Of a stretch of 64,000 bases of DNA, positions 46,708 to 58,951 are shown in pieces. Within the stretch, counting starts at the first letter, position 1, and each line of letters begins with the position of its first letter. The notes beneath the pieces are model-generated. The model was not told the DNA's origin, ran no database searches, and saw only the letters and a program-made list of their open reading frames with translations. The translations under genes were made by a program, and so were the position numbers. The stretch comes from Conus ventricosus (lineage: Eukaryota; Mollusca; Gastropoda; Neogastropoda; Conidae): positions 20,152,881 to 20,216,880 of the forward strand of contig CM031601.1 of the NCBI GenBank assembly GCA_018398815.1. Direction: 5' to 3'.

Positions 46708-48652
46708 TGAGACGTTTTTTAAATAAGACCCCATTCATAAATGATGTTGAGTGCTCAGGCAAGAACGATAGACCGTAGTAGGAAATCAAGCTTGTCGTCC
46801 ACACACCTTCCACTTTCTTTCCTACAGATGTAAATCAAGAGGTATGATCTTTGATTCACAACGGTGAATTTAAAATAAAGTATGAATAAATGATGCTGAT
46901 GAATCTGCGGTGAAATGTCGTATGGGTTGCTTGTGATGTTTTGATGTCCGTTTGATGCCTATGAAATGGAGTGTTACATATAAAAGAAATACATCATGCA
47001 CATACACCAATAATGACAAAGTCTCTGTCCTTCCTTCCCTTCCACTTCTTGAGCAGAATAACTAATATAACTGTTCCTGCTTGCGGGCTACAAAACTATC
47101 TTCCGATGATACACACAAAAGAAATGTCGTCATGCACAAGATGATCAATATGTAAGAAAAAAATTCTTGAGTGTTGTTATGGCGTGGCTTGGATATGGAG
47201 GATTTGTTTATGTTGATTGTCACTCAGCTTCACGATTGTGTAGCGTTTCGGATTATCCGCTGACTTTACACAGTTCTCTTCCAGATCTCGGTAATGTCGA
47301 CACAACCAGCACGTTCCTCCTCCCGACGAAGGATGTAGCGGGAATAAGACGTTGGCCGAAGTGAATATGAAGAGGAGTGGTGTAAAACAGAGTAGGAATA
47401 AACGGTGTAAGATGAAACGAGACCTTCAAGATAACAATAGTCTTAGATCTTGCACAATGGTGGCACATCAACTATTCCATCGCATCACACGTTTCCAAGA
47501 ACACACTTACAATTGCACAAGCTTTGCTCTAGTCATTTACAAATTGATTCCTTCAAAAATCGCTTTACGATTAATGCTCATCAAACAAAGGAAGGAAACA
47601 ATTATATGAATATTCCAACCTGCCTTGACAGAAGTTATTCTCCAAGGCTTAGTGCTTGATGAAATTACAATTATATATAATCCTTGAATTGAATAAATCA
47701 AATGGGCGTTAATCTTCATATTATACAGATCACTTAGATCCACGAAAATGCTTCGTGTCAAAACTTGAACCTCGTTTACGATTCTATTCTTTAAATGAAT
47801 AAATCTTCATTCCCACAAATATCAAACATCTTCAAAATATGATTTGCATACCACGGTGAGCTGAAATAGAATTTACATAATATGGATATAGTACAGAGCA
47901 ACACGATATGATATAGCAAACCAGATGAAGATGACAGCTCAACGATCAATTCATACGTGTTGACGCGGAAAACCTTAAATATTTAATACAGAGCATATTA
48001 AATGAACGCGGCCACAAATATTATTGAACTGGTAAATGTTCCTTAAATGCGATTATGATGAAATTAGAATTTGTTGCACTATGCAAAAAAAAATGAGTTA
48101 GGACCTATTACCTCAACGCAGCCTTAGTGCCTCACAGTTTTCGACTCGCCCACGAACGAGATGAGACTCCGTTCCAGACTCGCCCCCGAAAAAGTTGCGG
48201 TTGCTGTCGAATGCTCTGTGGTGCCCTTCAGTCCGGCCATAGACTGATGTCTTCAAGAAGGTACTTGCTCTTCCAGATCATTAGACCTTTTCTACGGAGC
48301 CAATTCCACGACCTCCGGCTGTCCAAGATGGTAAGGATTCAACGGCTTACTATCTACCGCACAAGCGGCGGACAGAGACACTACTGCCACTTGGACAGTC
48401 TTGAATTGGGTACATTACGACGGTTTCGATGCCCACAATTGGTAATCATTTTAGTTATTAATACAAACTGCAAGACTGCATGACGCGTTGAAAATTATAA
48501 ACGTACTGCCGTAAAGCAAAAACTAAAACAATTAGTTTTGTCTGTTTTGGACCATAGAAATAATTAATCCACGCAGAGCGAATAGACGTCATGAAACGAT
48601 TGCGTCATTTTTCTTAATGAAAATGACCCGAGCTTATGATGGAAATGTCACA
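46708..48652 (-). repeat. 3' LTR of the Gmr1-like element
   Basis: Collinear with 54236-56149. Shared blocks include AGACCCCATTCATAAAT, AGGAGTGGTGTAAA, TTATTGAACTGGTAAATG and CCTCAACGCAGCCTTA. The differences are mostly short indels. Open frames inside it are not genes. Confidence 0.93.
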
Positions 48653-48654
48653 AA

Positions 48655-48662
48655 TCCCCCCT
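48655..48662 (-). promoter_or_regulatory. Polypurine tract next to the 3' LTR
   Basis: On the minus strand AGGGGGGATT lies immediately before the LTR start TGTGACA. This is the position and composition expected for the plus-strand primer. Confidence 0.65.
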
Positions 48663-48839
48663 ACTTAGCGACAAATCCTATTTAAGTAAAACACTAAGAA
48701 AGGAGACATTCCCTTAATAGAAGTCAAATTACAGGATTAAACAATCAAAATTATGCACAACGTCTTTTGCATTTCACAATATAAACACATTTGCAGATTC
48801 CGGAGTGCTTTACTCTTCTATAACTTAACTTCTGCTCAT

Positions 48840-49250
48840 GTAGTCCGCACGACATTATCTTTTCCAGCGGATGAATCTGATTGTGGAAAATCATGATCAT
48901 GCAGGAGTATTGCCCAACGTAACAGGCCGACCATTTGGCTCTTGTTCTTTTTCGACATTTTCAAGTGTTTGATGTCTGTTTCCAGTATAACGTCGTACCT
49001 TAGAGATACGGCCTCAAACTTTTTTGACTGCCCACAACGTACTGGCCAAGCTTCTTTACCTAGTACGTGTGGCGAAGTTCCTTTCGGGCTTGTGTGAGGC
49101 TTTTTAGCTGGCTAAGCCACTGGCCTGTAGCACATTCCCGTCATGCTCTTGAAGTAGAAAACTGCTCCCGAGTCCCCAGATCGCATGTCTTCTGTGCGTA
49201 GCACGTAGGCTTTTTCCCTTCTTCTGTCTGGCAACCGCATGATAGGTGCG
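48840..49250 (-). pseudogene. RNase H domain of the Gmr1-like element
   Basis: Minus-strand frames give SSFLLQEHDGNVLQASGLAS (about 49104-49165), then TLWAVKKFEAVSLRYDVILE and TDIKHLKMSKKNKSQMVGL, then RWAILLHDHDFP and GKDNVV (about 48850). These match the gypsy RNase H pattern (LlQ.dg..l.va..SrkL; wAvkkF..yL....f.l.tDHk.L; RW...L; G..N.vAD). Frames break near 49100 and 49040. It is the last pol domain before the 3' LTR. Confidence 0.82.
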
Positions 49251-50070
49251 CTGACCGAATTTTGTTACCTTTTCAGCGGTCCTCATGGCCTTCGTCACAG
49301 TGCCCCGACCATACAATCTTCTCCGGCGGTCTATCTTTGTCAGATCAGTCAATGGAACATAACGAATCATGGCGATGTTTCGGAAGCAGAATTTCCGATA
49401 GATCATCCTGGGCCAATCCCAGGAAAGACCTGAGCTCTTTCTTGGTCTTCGGTCTTTCGGCCTTCTCAAGCTTTTCTAGCTTGTCCGCCTCTGGCCTGAC
49501 CTGACCTCGTCCAACCTGATGTCCTAAGAATGGTATTTCATGGAAATCCAAAAAAGCGATTGGATGGTTTCGCTGTGACCCTGGCCCCTTGCAGTCTCTT
49601 AAGTACGGCTTTGATTGCCCGGGGGGGGGCAACAGTTCCTCCCAAGTCTCAGAAGCGATTAAAATATCATCAATAAAGTTGTGGACATCTTTTGATTTCA
49701 TTTCACACATAATTTCCTCATCATCCTTGTGAAACACGGCACTTGCGTTCTCATGCCAAAGGGGCAATACTCTCCAACTGAATACCTGTCCCTTGGGGGT
49801 ACTAACATCTTTCTTTGGCTTGTCTTTTTCGTTCATTTATGAATCTGCCAAACCCTTCTACAGATCAATTTTGAAAAGTATTCGCTTTTTTTCCGATCTT
49901 TGCAAAAGATCGTTTTCGATGTCTGGTAGTGGCTCTGCGTCGGAATTCTGTCATGAGAATTAAACAGTCTCCCTGTAATCGATACAGAACCTTGACTGTC
50001 GAGTCTTTCTTCCTTAAACCAATACAAAGGCGCATTGTAATGAGATATGGCTGGTTCCAATCACTACCCA
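49251..50070 (-). pseudogene. Ty3/gypsy-type reverse transcriptase
   Basis: The N-terminal part (50060-49860) is broken across two frames that together show the APLY.F.KE/KKDST..V.YRLQ region and FSK. The second part (49836-49345) has KGQVFSWRVLPLWHENASAV (the F.w.vlPfG..nA.a block), then VHNFIDDILIASETWEE with the catalytic FIDD at about 49667-49678, then FLGHQVGRGQVRPEADKLEK and RPKTKKELRSFLGLA, the thumb and connection typical of Ty3/gypsy. RNase H follows directly. The RT starts about 330 bp after the GPY-type end of integrase, not before it. Confidence 0.9.
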
Positions 50071-50399
50071 TGGCCTATCATTTGATCAACCTCCTTTTTC
50101 AACCGTTTTCTAATTTGAGAGTGTGGCATACCGGGTCTGATGTACCTCACTGGGCTGTTGTGATGCCAGTCTCAAATCGCAGTAACTAGAAGGTTTTCGT
50201 CGCCTGGCAAATCGGTGAATGATTTCGTCATGACTGACGAACAATGTTTCCAGGCTCTGTCCACTGTTTCCTGGATAGCTGTGTGTCCATACACGACATT
50301 GCTGGAGTCCTCGGTTCTCTTCAAAGGTATGAGTGTATAATGGTCCCGTCAGATACCTTCATGATCCTCCTCCTGCATGACAACTGCGACGTACTCCTG

Positions 50400-51570
50400 T
50401 TGTTTCATTCCTTCTCTTTCCAAAGTACTCTTGAGGAGATTGATGTGATATGTCTTCTCCATGGCCGTTGATCTCAAATCTTGTAATACGACTGGATTGA
50501 GTCTACTGGAAATGGGGTACGGTCCTTTTCCATGTTAACTGGAGCTTTTTATGTTTCCTTGTGGAAGTAACACCATACTTTTTCCCAGGAATGAGATGTC
50601 CTCATCTTCGTTTTCCTGTGTAAGTGCTTTCGCTTGTCCGTCCGGGCAGCCTTGTCCAGATGTCACGAGTATCATGCATGATTCTTCTTCGATCCTATCC
50701 CTTCAGATCGATGGACAACTTCCGGCCGTTTTTCTGACGTCTGCTCCAGCACCTCGTCTGTCCATATTTGTTTTAAGACCTGCAATGGTCCAGCCCGCAC
50801 GTGACTCCCAAATAATAGTTCAAATGGTTAGACTTGAGTGATTCTGTGGCGGGCTTCCTGTTAAGCGAACAAGTACTGGCAGGAAGAAATCTGTCCCACT
50901 CTTTGGGTTCGATCTAAACAAGTTTCTTCAACATGACCTTCAACGTGGCCATTAAATTTTCCACGAGTCCGTTGTTCTGAGCGTGGCATGGCGTTGTGGT
51001 GATACCTTTAAGTGTTCAAGAGTCTGGATTGACCTCTTGCATCGCCCCAGAAAGAAATTGACTACCTCTGTCCGTGAAGAATTTTGTTGTTGGTATTCCC
51101 ACTCGGCGTCCAGATTTCCCACAAAGCTTCAGCAGCCCACTAAGCTTCTGTGTTTATGTTACGAGGTGCTGTTGCCTCTGCGTACGCGTACAAAATCGAT
51201 GACGTTAGAAGTATCTCTTCCCTGATGATGACATGGGGTTGATGGGTCCGAGTGATGTCCACTGCAACACGATGGAACGTAATTCGATCAGCGGCAGTCC
51301 GCTGACTGGCGCTTTTCCTAATACTATTCTGCCGATACATCTCTGACCACTTATCGCATTACGACCACAATATCTTTTGACGTCAACCTTTCCACTCCCT
51401 GGCCAAAAGAAATCAATGTATCAGACGCTCTTTTCGTAAACGCCTTAAACCGAGGTGACCCCAGACATAAGTATGCCATGAGCTTACTTGTAGTACGTAC
51501 GATCACAGTTTCCTGGGTACCACAACTTGGTAGCGCGTCGTTGGTGTACCACCTTTTCCTATATAGTATT
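50400..51570 (-). pseudogene. Integrase with HHCC, DDE core and GPY module, upstream of RT
   Basis: The minus strand shows the zinc-binding region (YQVVVPRKL, then GHLG, then FWPGSGKVDV near 51385-51410). The core follows: FHRVAVDITRTHQPHV (about 51215-51265, first Asp), ILYAYAEATAPRNINTEA (to 51143), FTDRGSQFLSG with the second Asp (about 51060-51090), TTPCHAQNNGLVENLMATLK (about 50945-51005, catalytic Glu), WDRFLP (about 50890) and PFELLFG..VRAGPLQVLKQIW (about 50755-50830). A GPYPIS and YHINLLKSTL end (about 50410-50525) is the chromointegrase GPY/F module. Stops interrupt the frame several times. Confidence 0.88.
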
Positions 51571-51799
51571 CCCTCGTGAGATCATAAACGAAGTTTCAAC
51601 ACCTGTTTTGCTGGTACGTGCGTTGTCTGTTTACGGCCAACTCAAAAAACAACTGTCTAGAGTGATTGTCTTTTGTACTGTTCCTACCTTCAACACTGCA
51701 GAGATACAATGCTGCATGCTGCTTCTATTGATCTTGAGAGCGGTCTCATCTGCTTTCCGTAAACTGGGCGGCCGCTTGGATGTGGATAAAACGGGTACA

Positions 51800-52078
51800 T
51801 TAAAGATCCTCCTTTTCTTGCTTGCGGGGTGTTTCCCCAATCAATACTGTGCAAACCGGGTTTTTCCAATCGAGTACTTCAGTCTTGTCTGAAAAGTAGG
51901 GAGTCTCCATATGAACACTCGCCACAGGAAGATTTCTGGTGACTGATGACGCTGCCAGTGATACCGTCTTTTCTGACGCCTGTGAAACAATGTTCTGGAA
52001 CAAAGTGCTTTTACTCACGATCGTCCAGGTAGAGCCTGTATCTCTCACAGCATCCAACCGTTTCTCCTTCGACTTCAA
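51800..52078 (-). pseudogene. Aspartic protease of the Gmr1-like element
   Basis: A 92-codon minus-strand frame with DAVRDTGSTWTIVSKSTLF (active-site DTGS at 52031-52042), then VSLAASSVTRNLPVASVHME, DWKNPVCTVLIGE (the flap and ILG/LIG-like region). Length and order fit a retropepsin. Gag with a Cys/His knuckle lies upstream and integrase directly downstream, leaving no room for RT between them. Confidence 0.85.
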
Positions 52079-52148
52079 CCGTGCAATAGGGATTGAACTC
52101 GATCCCGTTTAACAACTATCACACAACTGATGATCATCTTTTAGTTGA

Positions 52149-53200
52149 CTACTTGCAGCCCTGTCCGTAGTGGCACTCGCTGGTCATTTCTCTTTTGATG
52201 TACAATCCTCTTTGATGTTGTCCTCCACATCTGTAACATTTTATCTTGAATCGATGATTTCTCCTGTCGTAGCCTCCCCTGTTCAGGTACAGATCCCCCT
52301 CGCTTATCCTCCTTCCGAGCTTCCTTGTGTGGACCTCTGTTAACACTCTCCCATTACCATACCTACGATGATCGTTTAACACTCACGATAACTCCTCTCT
52401 CTCTCCACAAGTCTCGTCTGATCCAAATAGATCTGCTGCTGCAACAGCTTTCCCTTTCCATTCAGTGGATCTCTCTCCCTGACAAATCTCGCCTGATCAA
52501 AAGGCAATGCTCCAGAAAACTTCTCTAGGATTAACATTTCTTTTTAAATCCTTTTCTGTCCTGTTGGGACAAATCCAACCACCTCTCTAGCCACATAGAC
52601 CGAAACCGATCCCATAGTGACAATGACGTATCAGTGCTCTCGTTTTGCGTGGCTGTACGAAACTTCTGTCTGTAATGACCAGCACTCAGTTGATACTTAT
52701 GTAAAAGTGCCTGTTTGATTGAGGTTTATAGGTCCCCGCCGACTCTGCCGCGGGTAAGTTTACATACGCTTCCCCTAGCTCTGGCCCAGGATTAAATGGA
52801 TGCTAACCAGTCACCACCATTCCTCCTTCGTACCATCCATTAAATGACTGCCAACCTACTCAAATTGAGTTTAAAAATAAGACTCACTGGTCGATCCTCT
52901 GTCCTTCTAAATAAAGGTAACCTGACCTTAGGCCGACACTACAGTCTGAGGAGAATGGATTGGGCGCTAGCACTTGGTTTGAGCATCACCACTGCTTCCA
53001 GCTTTAAACGGCTATCTAACTTAGCTGTAATTGTCTCTCGGCCTCTCTTTCTTCACGATCTCATTCCCCTTTCTTTCCTTCTCGAGATCTGCTTTCGTCA
53101 CGTTCCCTTCTCTCGATCTCTTTCCTCAACGCTCCTTTCTTTCTTCTCTTTCTTCACGTTCCGTCTTCTCGATGTAAAGAGCGAGTTCTGCTCCTTTTAG
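52149..53200 (-). pseudogene. gag region: charged coil, SCAN-like capsid and Cys/His knuckle
   Basis: In broken minus-strand frames: a Lys/Arg/Glu-rich segment (about 53060-53190), ALLHKYQLSAGHYRQKFRTA (about 52662-52722) and a downstream Trp/Leu pattern (DRFRSMWLERWLDLSQQD, about 52560-52620), as in the SCAN-like gag of animal gypsy elements. KCYRCGGQHQ (about 52205-52240) is a partial zinc knuckle. The start codon cannot be fixed. Confidence 0.65.
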
Positions 53201-54235
53201 GCCTAACTCTAGAGCCTCAGCTTTCCATTCTCAGAATTGCGCCTAGTCTGAATTTGTTGAGACTCGGACATTTTCGTCAGTGTCAGATGCTGACGTCGGG
53301 ACTTTCCTGTCGGCATGTCGCCTACCACTGCAAGTCCTTATGTCTTAACAAATCATAACAATACAAATAACGCGAAACCTAATACCGATCACGCTTTAAT
53401 GCCAAAAGATATTGGCGACACGTTCCAAACACACAAATGCAAGGAACACCTTCCCCCACGACTGGGGAACACACAACAACAACCCCGTGTAGAAAAAAAA
53501 TGGGGAAACAACACCTTGAAAACCCCAAACACGTGTAATCAAACACGTCAAACAAATCCAAACCGACGGTTTGCACACACAGCTACTGGAACGAACGTGC
53601 TAACAGACGAACGGACGTGCAGAAAAATATATCTCCAATATCGTACGTACTAAAACAATACGCGCCCGCAAAATAGCCCCCTGTGGTGCCACGTCGCACC
53701 CCGTTAATAGCTTACGTTAAATGCCGCTTTAGAGTATCAATTACTTAACTCTAATCACTGTGTCCCAATCCGACACAAATACAACACCACTGCACCATTC
53801 CAATGCAGGAAAGTCAATATGCACTAACTGGCAACTTGAATCAAATCTCTTCACAACAGATCTAGTAAAATGATCTTAATAAGAAGTTAAATTATGTTGT
53901 GGTAAATATGACGTGAATTGGCCAAGTCGTTACCTTTCTCTGTACTGTGTTGAGGCCTGTTTTTCTAAAAATAGGAGATAATGAACAAAGTAGCGTCGCG
54001 AATAAACGAAATGAATATAGAATGAATTTATGAACAAAACAAATGTGAAATTTTAAAATTTTTCTATTTATATGGTTTAGATGTCAACACATATAAATAG
54101 ATCATGAGCGCTCCCGCCCAACCTCCCACTGGAAAAAGATTGAAGGTTTGCGGGCCACAATTCTTGCCTGCGTCACTGACCCTCCCGGTACTTTTCAGAT
54201 CGAAAGATCCCCGGGACGAATCCCCCCAACTAATA
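53201..54235. other. Untranslated leader between 5' LTR and gag of the Gmr1-like element
   Basis: No coding signal. Next to the LTR the minus strand reads TTAGTTGGGGGGATTCGTCC, the position of a tRNA primer site, but I cannot match it to a tRNA. Confidence 0.5.
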
Positions 54236-56149
54236 TGTGAACGTTTTTAATAAAGACCCCATTCATAAATTATGGTTGAGTGCTCATAGCCAAGAACGAT
54301 AGACCGGAGTAGGAAAGTCAAGCTTTCGTCCACACCCTTCACTTTCATTCCACAATGTAATCACAGAGTTTGATCTTTGATCCACAACTGAATTTAATTA
54401 ATATGAAAAAAGATGAAGATGGATCTGCGTATGGTTGCTTTGTATGGTTGCTTGTATGTTGATGTCCGTGTTGATGCCTATGAAATGAGTTACTTAATAA
54501 AAAAATAAATCATGCACCCCCCAAAAACGACAAATTTCTCTGTCCTTCTTCCCTTCACTTCTTGCAGTAGCACTGAATATAGACTTCTGCTCGTGCATAC
54601 AAAAATATCTTCCGAGGATACACACAAAAGAAAATGTAGTCAATGCACAAGAGATATATATGTACGAAAAAAATGTCTGAGTGATTTTATGGGCGTGCTT
54701 GGATATTGAGGGATGTGTTTTATGTGATTGTTCACTCAGCTTCACTTAATTGTGTAGCGTTTCCGGAGTTCCGCGGACGTTCACAGTTCTCTTCCCATAT
54801 CTCGGTAAGGTCGACACACCAGCACGTTCCTTCCCGACGAAGATGTTTTGCGGGATAAAGACGTGTGCGAAGGTGAAGATGAAGAGGAGTGGTGTAAACA
54901 GGAGTAGGATAAACAGGTGTAGATGAAACCATACCTGCAAGATAACAATGTCTTAGATCTTGCACTATGGTGGCACATCACTAATCCATCCATCACGACG
55001 TTCTAACCACACTTTACAATTCACTAGCTTGCTCTATCATTTACAATTGATTTCCTTCAAAAATCGCTTTAAACTGATGAAGCTCATCAACAAAGAAGGA
55101 AAAATGTATACGAAAATATTCCAATCTGCCTTGACTGATATATTCGCCAAGGCTAGTGCTATGATGAATTACCATTATAATTAATCCTTGAATGGATTAA
55201 ATCAAATGGCGTTAATCTTCCTATTATACAGATTCACTTAATCCACGAAAATGCTTCGTTCATAACTTGAACTCGATTACGATTCTTTAAATAATAAATC
55301 TGCAATTCCACACAAATATCACGATCTTTCTAAATATGGTTTGCATACAACGTGAGCTGAAAAAGAATTTACATAATATGGATTAGTACATGGCAACACG
55401 AATGAATGATAGCAAACATATGAAGATGACAGCTCTACGATCATCAGGGGGGGGGGGGCGTGTTTGACCGGTAAACCTGAAATATTTAATTCAGAGCATA
55501 TTATAGTGATCGCGCGCGAACAAAAATATTATTGAACTGGTAAATGTGCCTTAATGCGATTATGTTGAAATAGATTTTTGTTGCTCTATACGAAAAAAAA
55601 ATGATTTAGACCTATTTACCTCAACGCAGCCTTAGGTGCCCACCAGATTTCGACTGCCCACGGAACGATGAGAACTCGTTTCAGCACTCCCCCGAAAAAG
55701 TTGCGTGGTGCTGTCGAGATGCACTGTGTTCCCCTTCAGTCCGGCCTAGACTGATTCTTCAAAAGGTTTACTACTTGCTCTTCAGATAATTACCTTTTCT
55801 ACGGAGCCAATTCCACGACCTCCCGGCTTGTCCAAGATTGTAGATTCACGGCTACTATCTACCGCACAATCGCGGACAGAGACACAACTGCCACTTGGAC
55901 ATCGTGATTGGTCAGTACGAACGGTTTTCGAGCCCTACATTTGTAAATCATTTATTATTATTATACAAATAGCAATCTGCATGACGCTTGAAATTATTAA
56001 CGTACTGCCGTAAAGCAACAACTAACAATATAGTTTTGTCGTTTTGGACATAGAAATATTAATCCAGCGCCAGAGCGAATAGACGTTCCATTGTATCGAT
56101 TGCGTCACTTTCTTAATGAAAATGAACCGGACTTAGAATGTATGTCACA
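54236..56149 (-). repeat. 5' LTR of the Gmr1-like element
   Basis: Collinear with 46708-48652. It begins TGTGAACG on the plus strand and ends GTCACA, giving TG...CA termini on the element strand. A 10-bp G run at about 55447-55457 is absent from the other LTR. Confidence 0.93.
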
Positions 56150-57800
56150 TATACCAACTACTTTTACCAAGCATCACTGGACCAGGGAGTAATACCTGAT
56201 GAGTGGCTAGATGCAATCAATGTTCCTTTATTCAAAACGGGCGGACAAAACAAAAGCATAGAACTATAGACCTGCATCTCATCCATCCATATCAGCAAAA
56301 CTACTTTGAGAACACATAATAATAGTAGCATAATGGACCACCTTGACAAGAACGCCAGCATGGTTTTAGACAGCGAGCTATGGAGTTGTGAGACTCAACT
56401 TATAACAACTCTCAATATTTTAATAACTGTCTAACCAACATGACAGCAAATCATGCAATTTATTAGACTTTCTAGAGCCTTTGAATAAGGCTGACCATGA
56501 GGGCCTGCTGCTTAAATTAGAACACATTGGCATTGGCGTATCTTTGCGAAAAGGGCTAAATCCATTCCCTCGTGGGAGAACGAAGAAAGTTGTTCGTGGA
56601 AGGGTCGTCATCCCATTGTAAACCAGTCCTTTGTCAGTTGTACACCACATGGAACAGTTCTGGGGCCTTGGTTTTTTCTTAAATTTATATCAATTACAAT
56701 AAGTAGAAAACTCTCATCCTGGAACTATTTTTTACTATAAGGCTTTTTTGTCAGATGACAGCATTAGTATATATAACAGTCAGAATAGCAAAGAATGATA
56801 CACGCATTTCTACAAGATATCTAAACGCTTTACAAGAATGGGTAATAACTTGGAAAATGGAATTTCATCCGCCAATAGTGCCCAAGTGTTGCGTATATGT
56901 AATAAAAACACACACCAACTAGATCAGTCATATTCTATCAAATACTATTCTAAAGAAACCAATGCTGCAAAATATTTAGGCTGAATATGGGAATAGTCGT
57001 CCTCAAATGGAAAGAACATGACAATTTAGTATGTAAGAAAGTCAAAAACATCTTAGCTTTCTTATACAGGAATATCAATGACTACCCCCAAAAGGATAAA
57101 GAGACTGGCTACAAAACACTGGTTAGACCCAGTACTGGAAAATGGGTTGCTCAGTCTGGGATCGCTTACCATCTGAAGGACATTGATAACCTCGAAATAT
57201 TCAGAAGAGAGCAGCACGGTTCGTAACAGGGAACCACATCAGAGAAAAAGGGGAATACTCTAGGAAGAACATGAGGAAATGAGAATGGAAACCCTTAGAA
57301 GAGAGAAGAAGCTTTTACTAAACTTAACATCTTCTTCAAAGGCAGAGCTAATCTTAATTGATATTCTAATGGATCAACTAGTATTGAATAAATATCTAAC
57401 CAGGAGTGGCGTCAATGTTATACCATACCTGCAACAAATATCGACAGCCACTTACATTCTTTTATCCTAGTTCTGTCCGGCGTGTAATCTCACTGCCGAT
57501 GCCGTCAAGATTGCCACAAATGCAGTCTCATTTAAAAAGCAAATTGATACGACAGTTTTGAGATCTGCATATTGATTTTCTATTTTAACTTCCCAGATAT
57601 TTTATGGTTACCTGGGCTGAATCTGGCCATTGCTTTTAACTTCTTGAATATCGAGTGCGACCCCTTGTTGCCAAATTTTGCTCCTGGGGCCAACAGACGA
57701 GTCGCACTATTTCATATTATTTTATCTTACTTTTTAACATGCGCGCTGGTGACCTACTCGTTTTTGAGTGAACCAGTATTTTAGGAAGAAGAAGAAGAAG
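56150..57800 (+). mobile_element. Jockey/CR1-like LINE, 3' part: RT and 3' end
   Basis: It continues the frame broken at 46707. QASLDQGVIPDEWLDAI corresponds to 56165-56217 with small indels. NYRPAS (about 56265) and CETQL (about 56390) follow. Then a QFLRLSRAFE..DHEGLLLKL block (about 56450-56515) stands for motif A, CTPHGTVLGP (about 56640-56665, the PQG block) follows, and FSDDS (about 56747-56765) is the catalytic motif. YSKETNAAKYLG (about 56945-56980), ILAFLYRNI and TLVRPSTGKWVAQSGI (about 57115-57160) follow. The 3' UTR ends in (GAA)5 at 57785-57800, directly followed by the other half of the (ATC)n tract. Confidence 0.85.
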
Positions 57801-57962
57801 ATCATCAACGTTGTCATCGTCATCATCATCGTCGTTATCCTTGTTATCATCATCATTGTCATCATCGTCATCACTGTCATCATCATTTTCATCATCATCA
57901 TTTTCATCATCATCATCATCATTCTTATTGTCATCATCTGCATAGTCATGATGATCATCGCA
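57801..57962. repeat. (ATC)n microsatellite, right half
   Basis: The same ATC/GTC/TTC trinucleotide mix as 45611-45704. Confidence 0.92.
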
Positions 57963-58950
57963 GAAGTGCATTTTTAATACACTACTTTGTCAGGGCTACT
58001 ACCACAAGTATTGACAACATCACCATCGACTTGTCATTGTCATCATGAACATGACTGCTTCTGTTGCCTTTACTGTTCCTTGTCATTGTCATTATCATCT
58101 TGACAGGGCCATGATAGCAGCACAGTTGTAATACTGTAACAATGACACTAACAATAGTGATAGTAACAGCTGAAGTAGTACTAGCAGCAGCTATTTCAGC
58201 AGAAAAAAAACACACATTTGAAGCAGCATCTGGTATCAGCAGCAGCAGCAGGAGCATCAGTAGTAAAAGGAGTAACAGCAATACTTGCAGCAGTAGCATA
58301 AGGTTAATAAGCAGTAACAAGAGCAGTTGCAGCAGTGTAAGCAACGTCAGCCATAACTCTGGTCCAAGGATTATCAATGCATATGTCTGCCTGCACCTAA
58401 TCAGAGATCGGGTGTCTATTCAGTTACAAATCTAGCACACTTAACCCTTATTCCTGGTATGAATAATAAGCAGATGGAAAGTATTTTCAAGCTTTCCTTG
58501 TTTTATCATGTGCTGCATTGAGGAAACAGAGCTGGAATGATTTGGACAGGTTTTTTCTCTGTGTTTTCATCCTGTGTTATAAGCCAGTAAAGTAGCATCA
58601 CAGTTAAGCAAGTTTTACATGAAATCATAGCGGAAGTTCTTTGTAAATAACTCTCAATATAAAAACACAAAAGCCATATAAATGAACATAGCCACAGAAA
58701 ATATATTGGACTATGACACACTCAAGTTCTATTTGCACTCTGTCATTAAAGTCAAAACCTGTTGGAATATTAAGTACATATTGAAAATAATGAAGAATCT
58801 GTTCGGCGCCTATCTATCAAGGTACTATGCATCACTGGGCAATTAAAAAACAATGAAAACTTTATTAGGTACAAAAAAAAATTATATCTCTGTGGCAGAC
58901 AGCCCTCTTTATGAGGCATTTCAGGTTTTTGACAGTTGGAGTACAGAACA

Positions 58951-58951
<1 letters not shown>
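57963..58951. other. Trinucleotide-rich then unassigned sequence
   Basis: AGC/AGT-rich 58165-58345 and GTCATT-type runs around 58030-58100. No coding exon could be supported. Confidence 0.6.

Larger units (their letters stand above)
46708..56149 (-). mobile_element. Gmr1-like Ty3/gypsy LTR retrotransposon (PR-IN-RT-RH order)
   Basis: Two direct repeats of 1.91-1.95 kb bound a 5.6-kb interior, and the termini follow TG...CA. TATAC flanks both sides (46703-46707 and 56150-56154). Read on the minus strand: gag (about 53200-52150), protease (52078-51800), integrase (about 51570-50400), reverse transcriptase (about 50070-49345), RNase H (about 49200-48840), then a purine tract (48655-48662) touching the 3' LTR. 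Integrase upstream of RT is the reverse of normal Ty3/gypsy and matches the Gmr1 group. There is no env-like frame. Numerous frameshifts make this copy inactive as sequenced. Confidence 0.88.

Noticed and set aside
47160..48483. Open frames of 65-118 codons
   Set aside because: They lie entirely within an LTR and are not preserved in the other LTR.
48840..52078. Two overlapping elements to explain integrase before RT
   Set aside because: All domains share one strand between one LTR pair, and the spacing leaves no second LTR or second RT.
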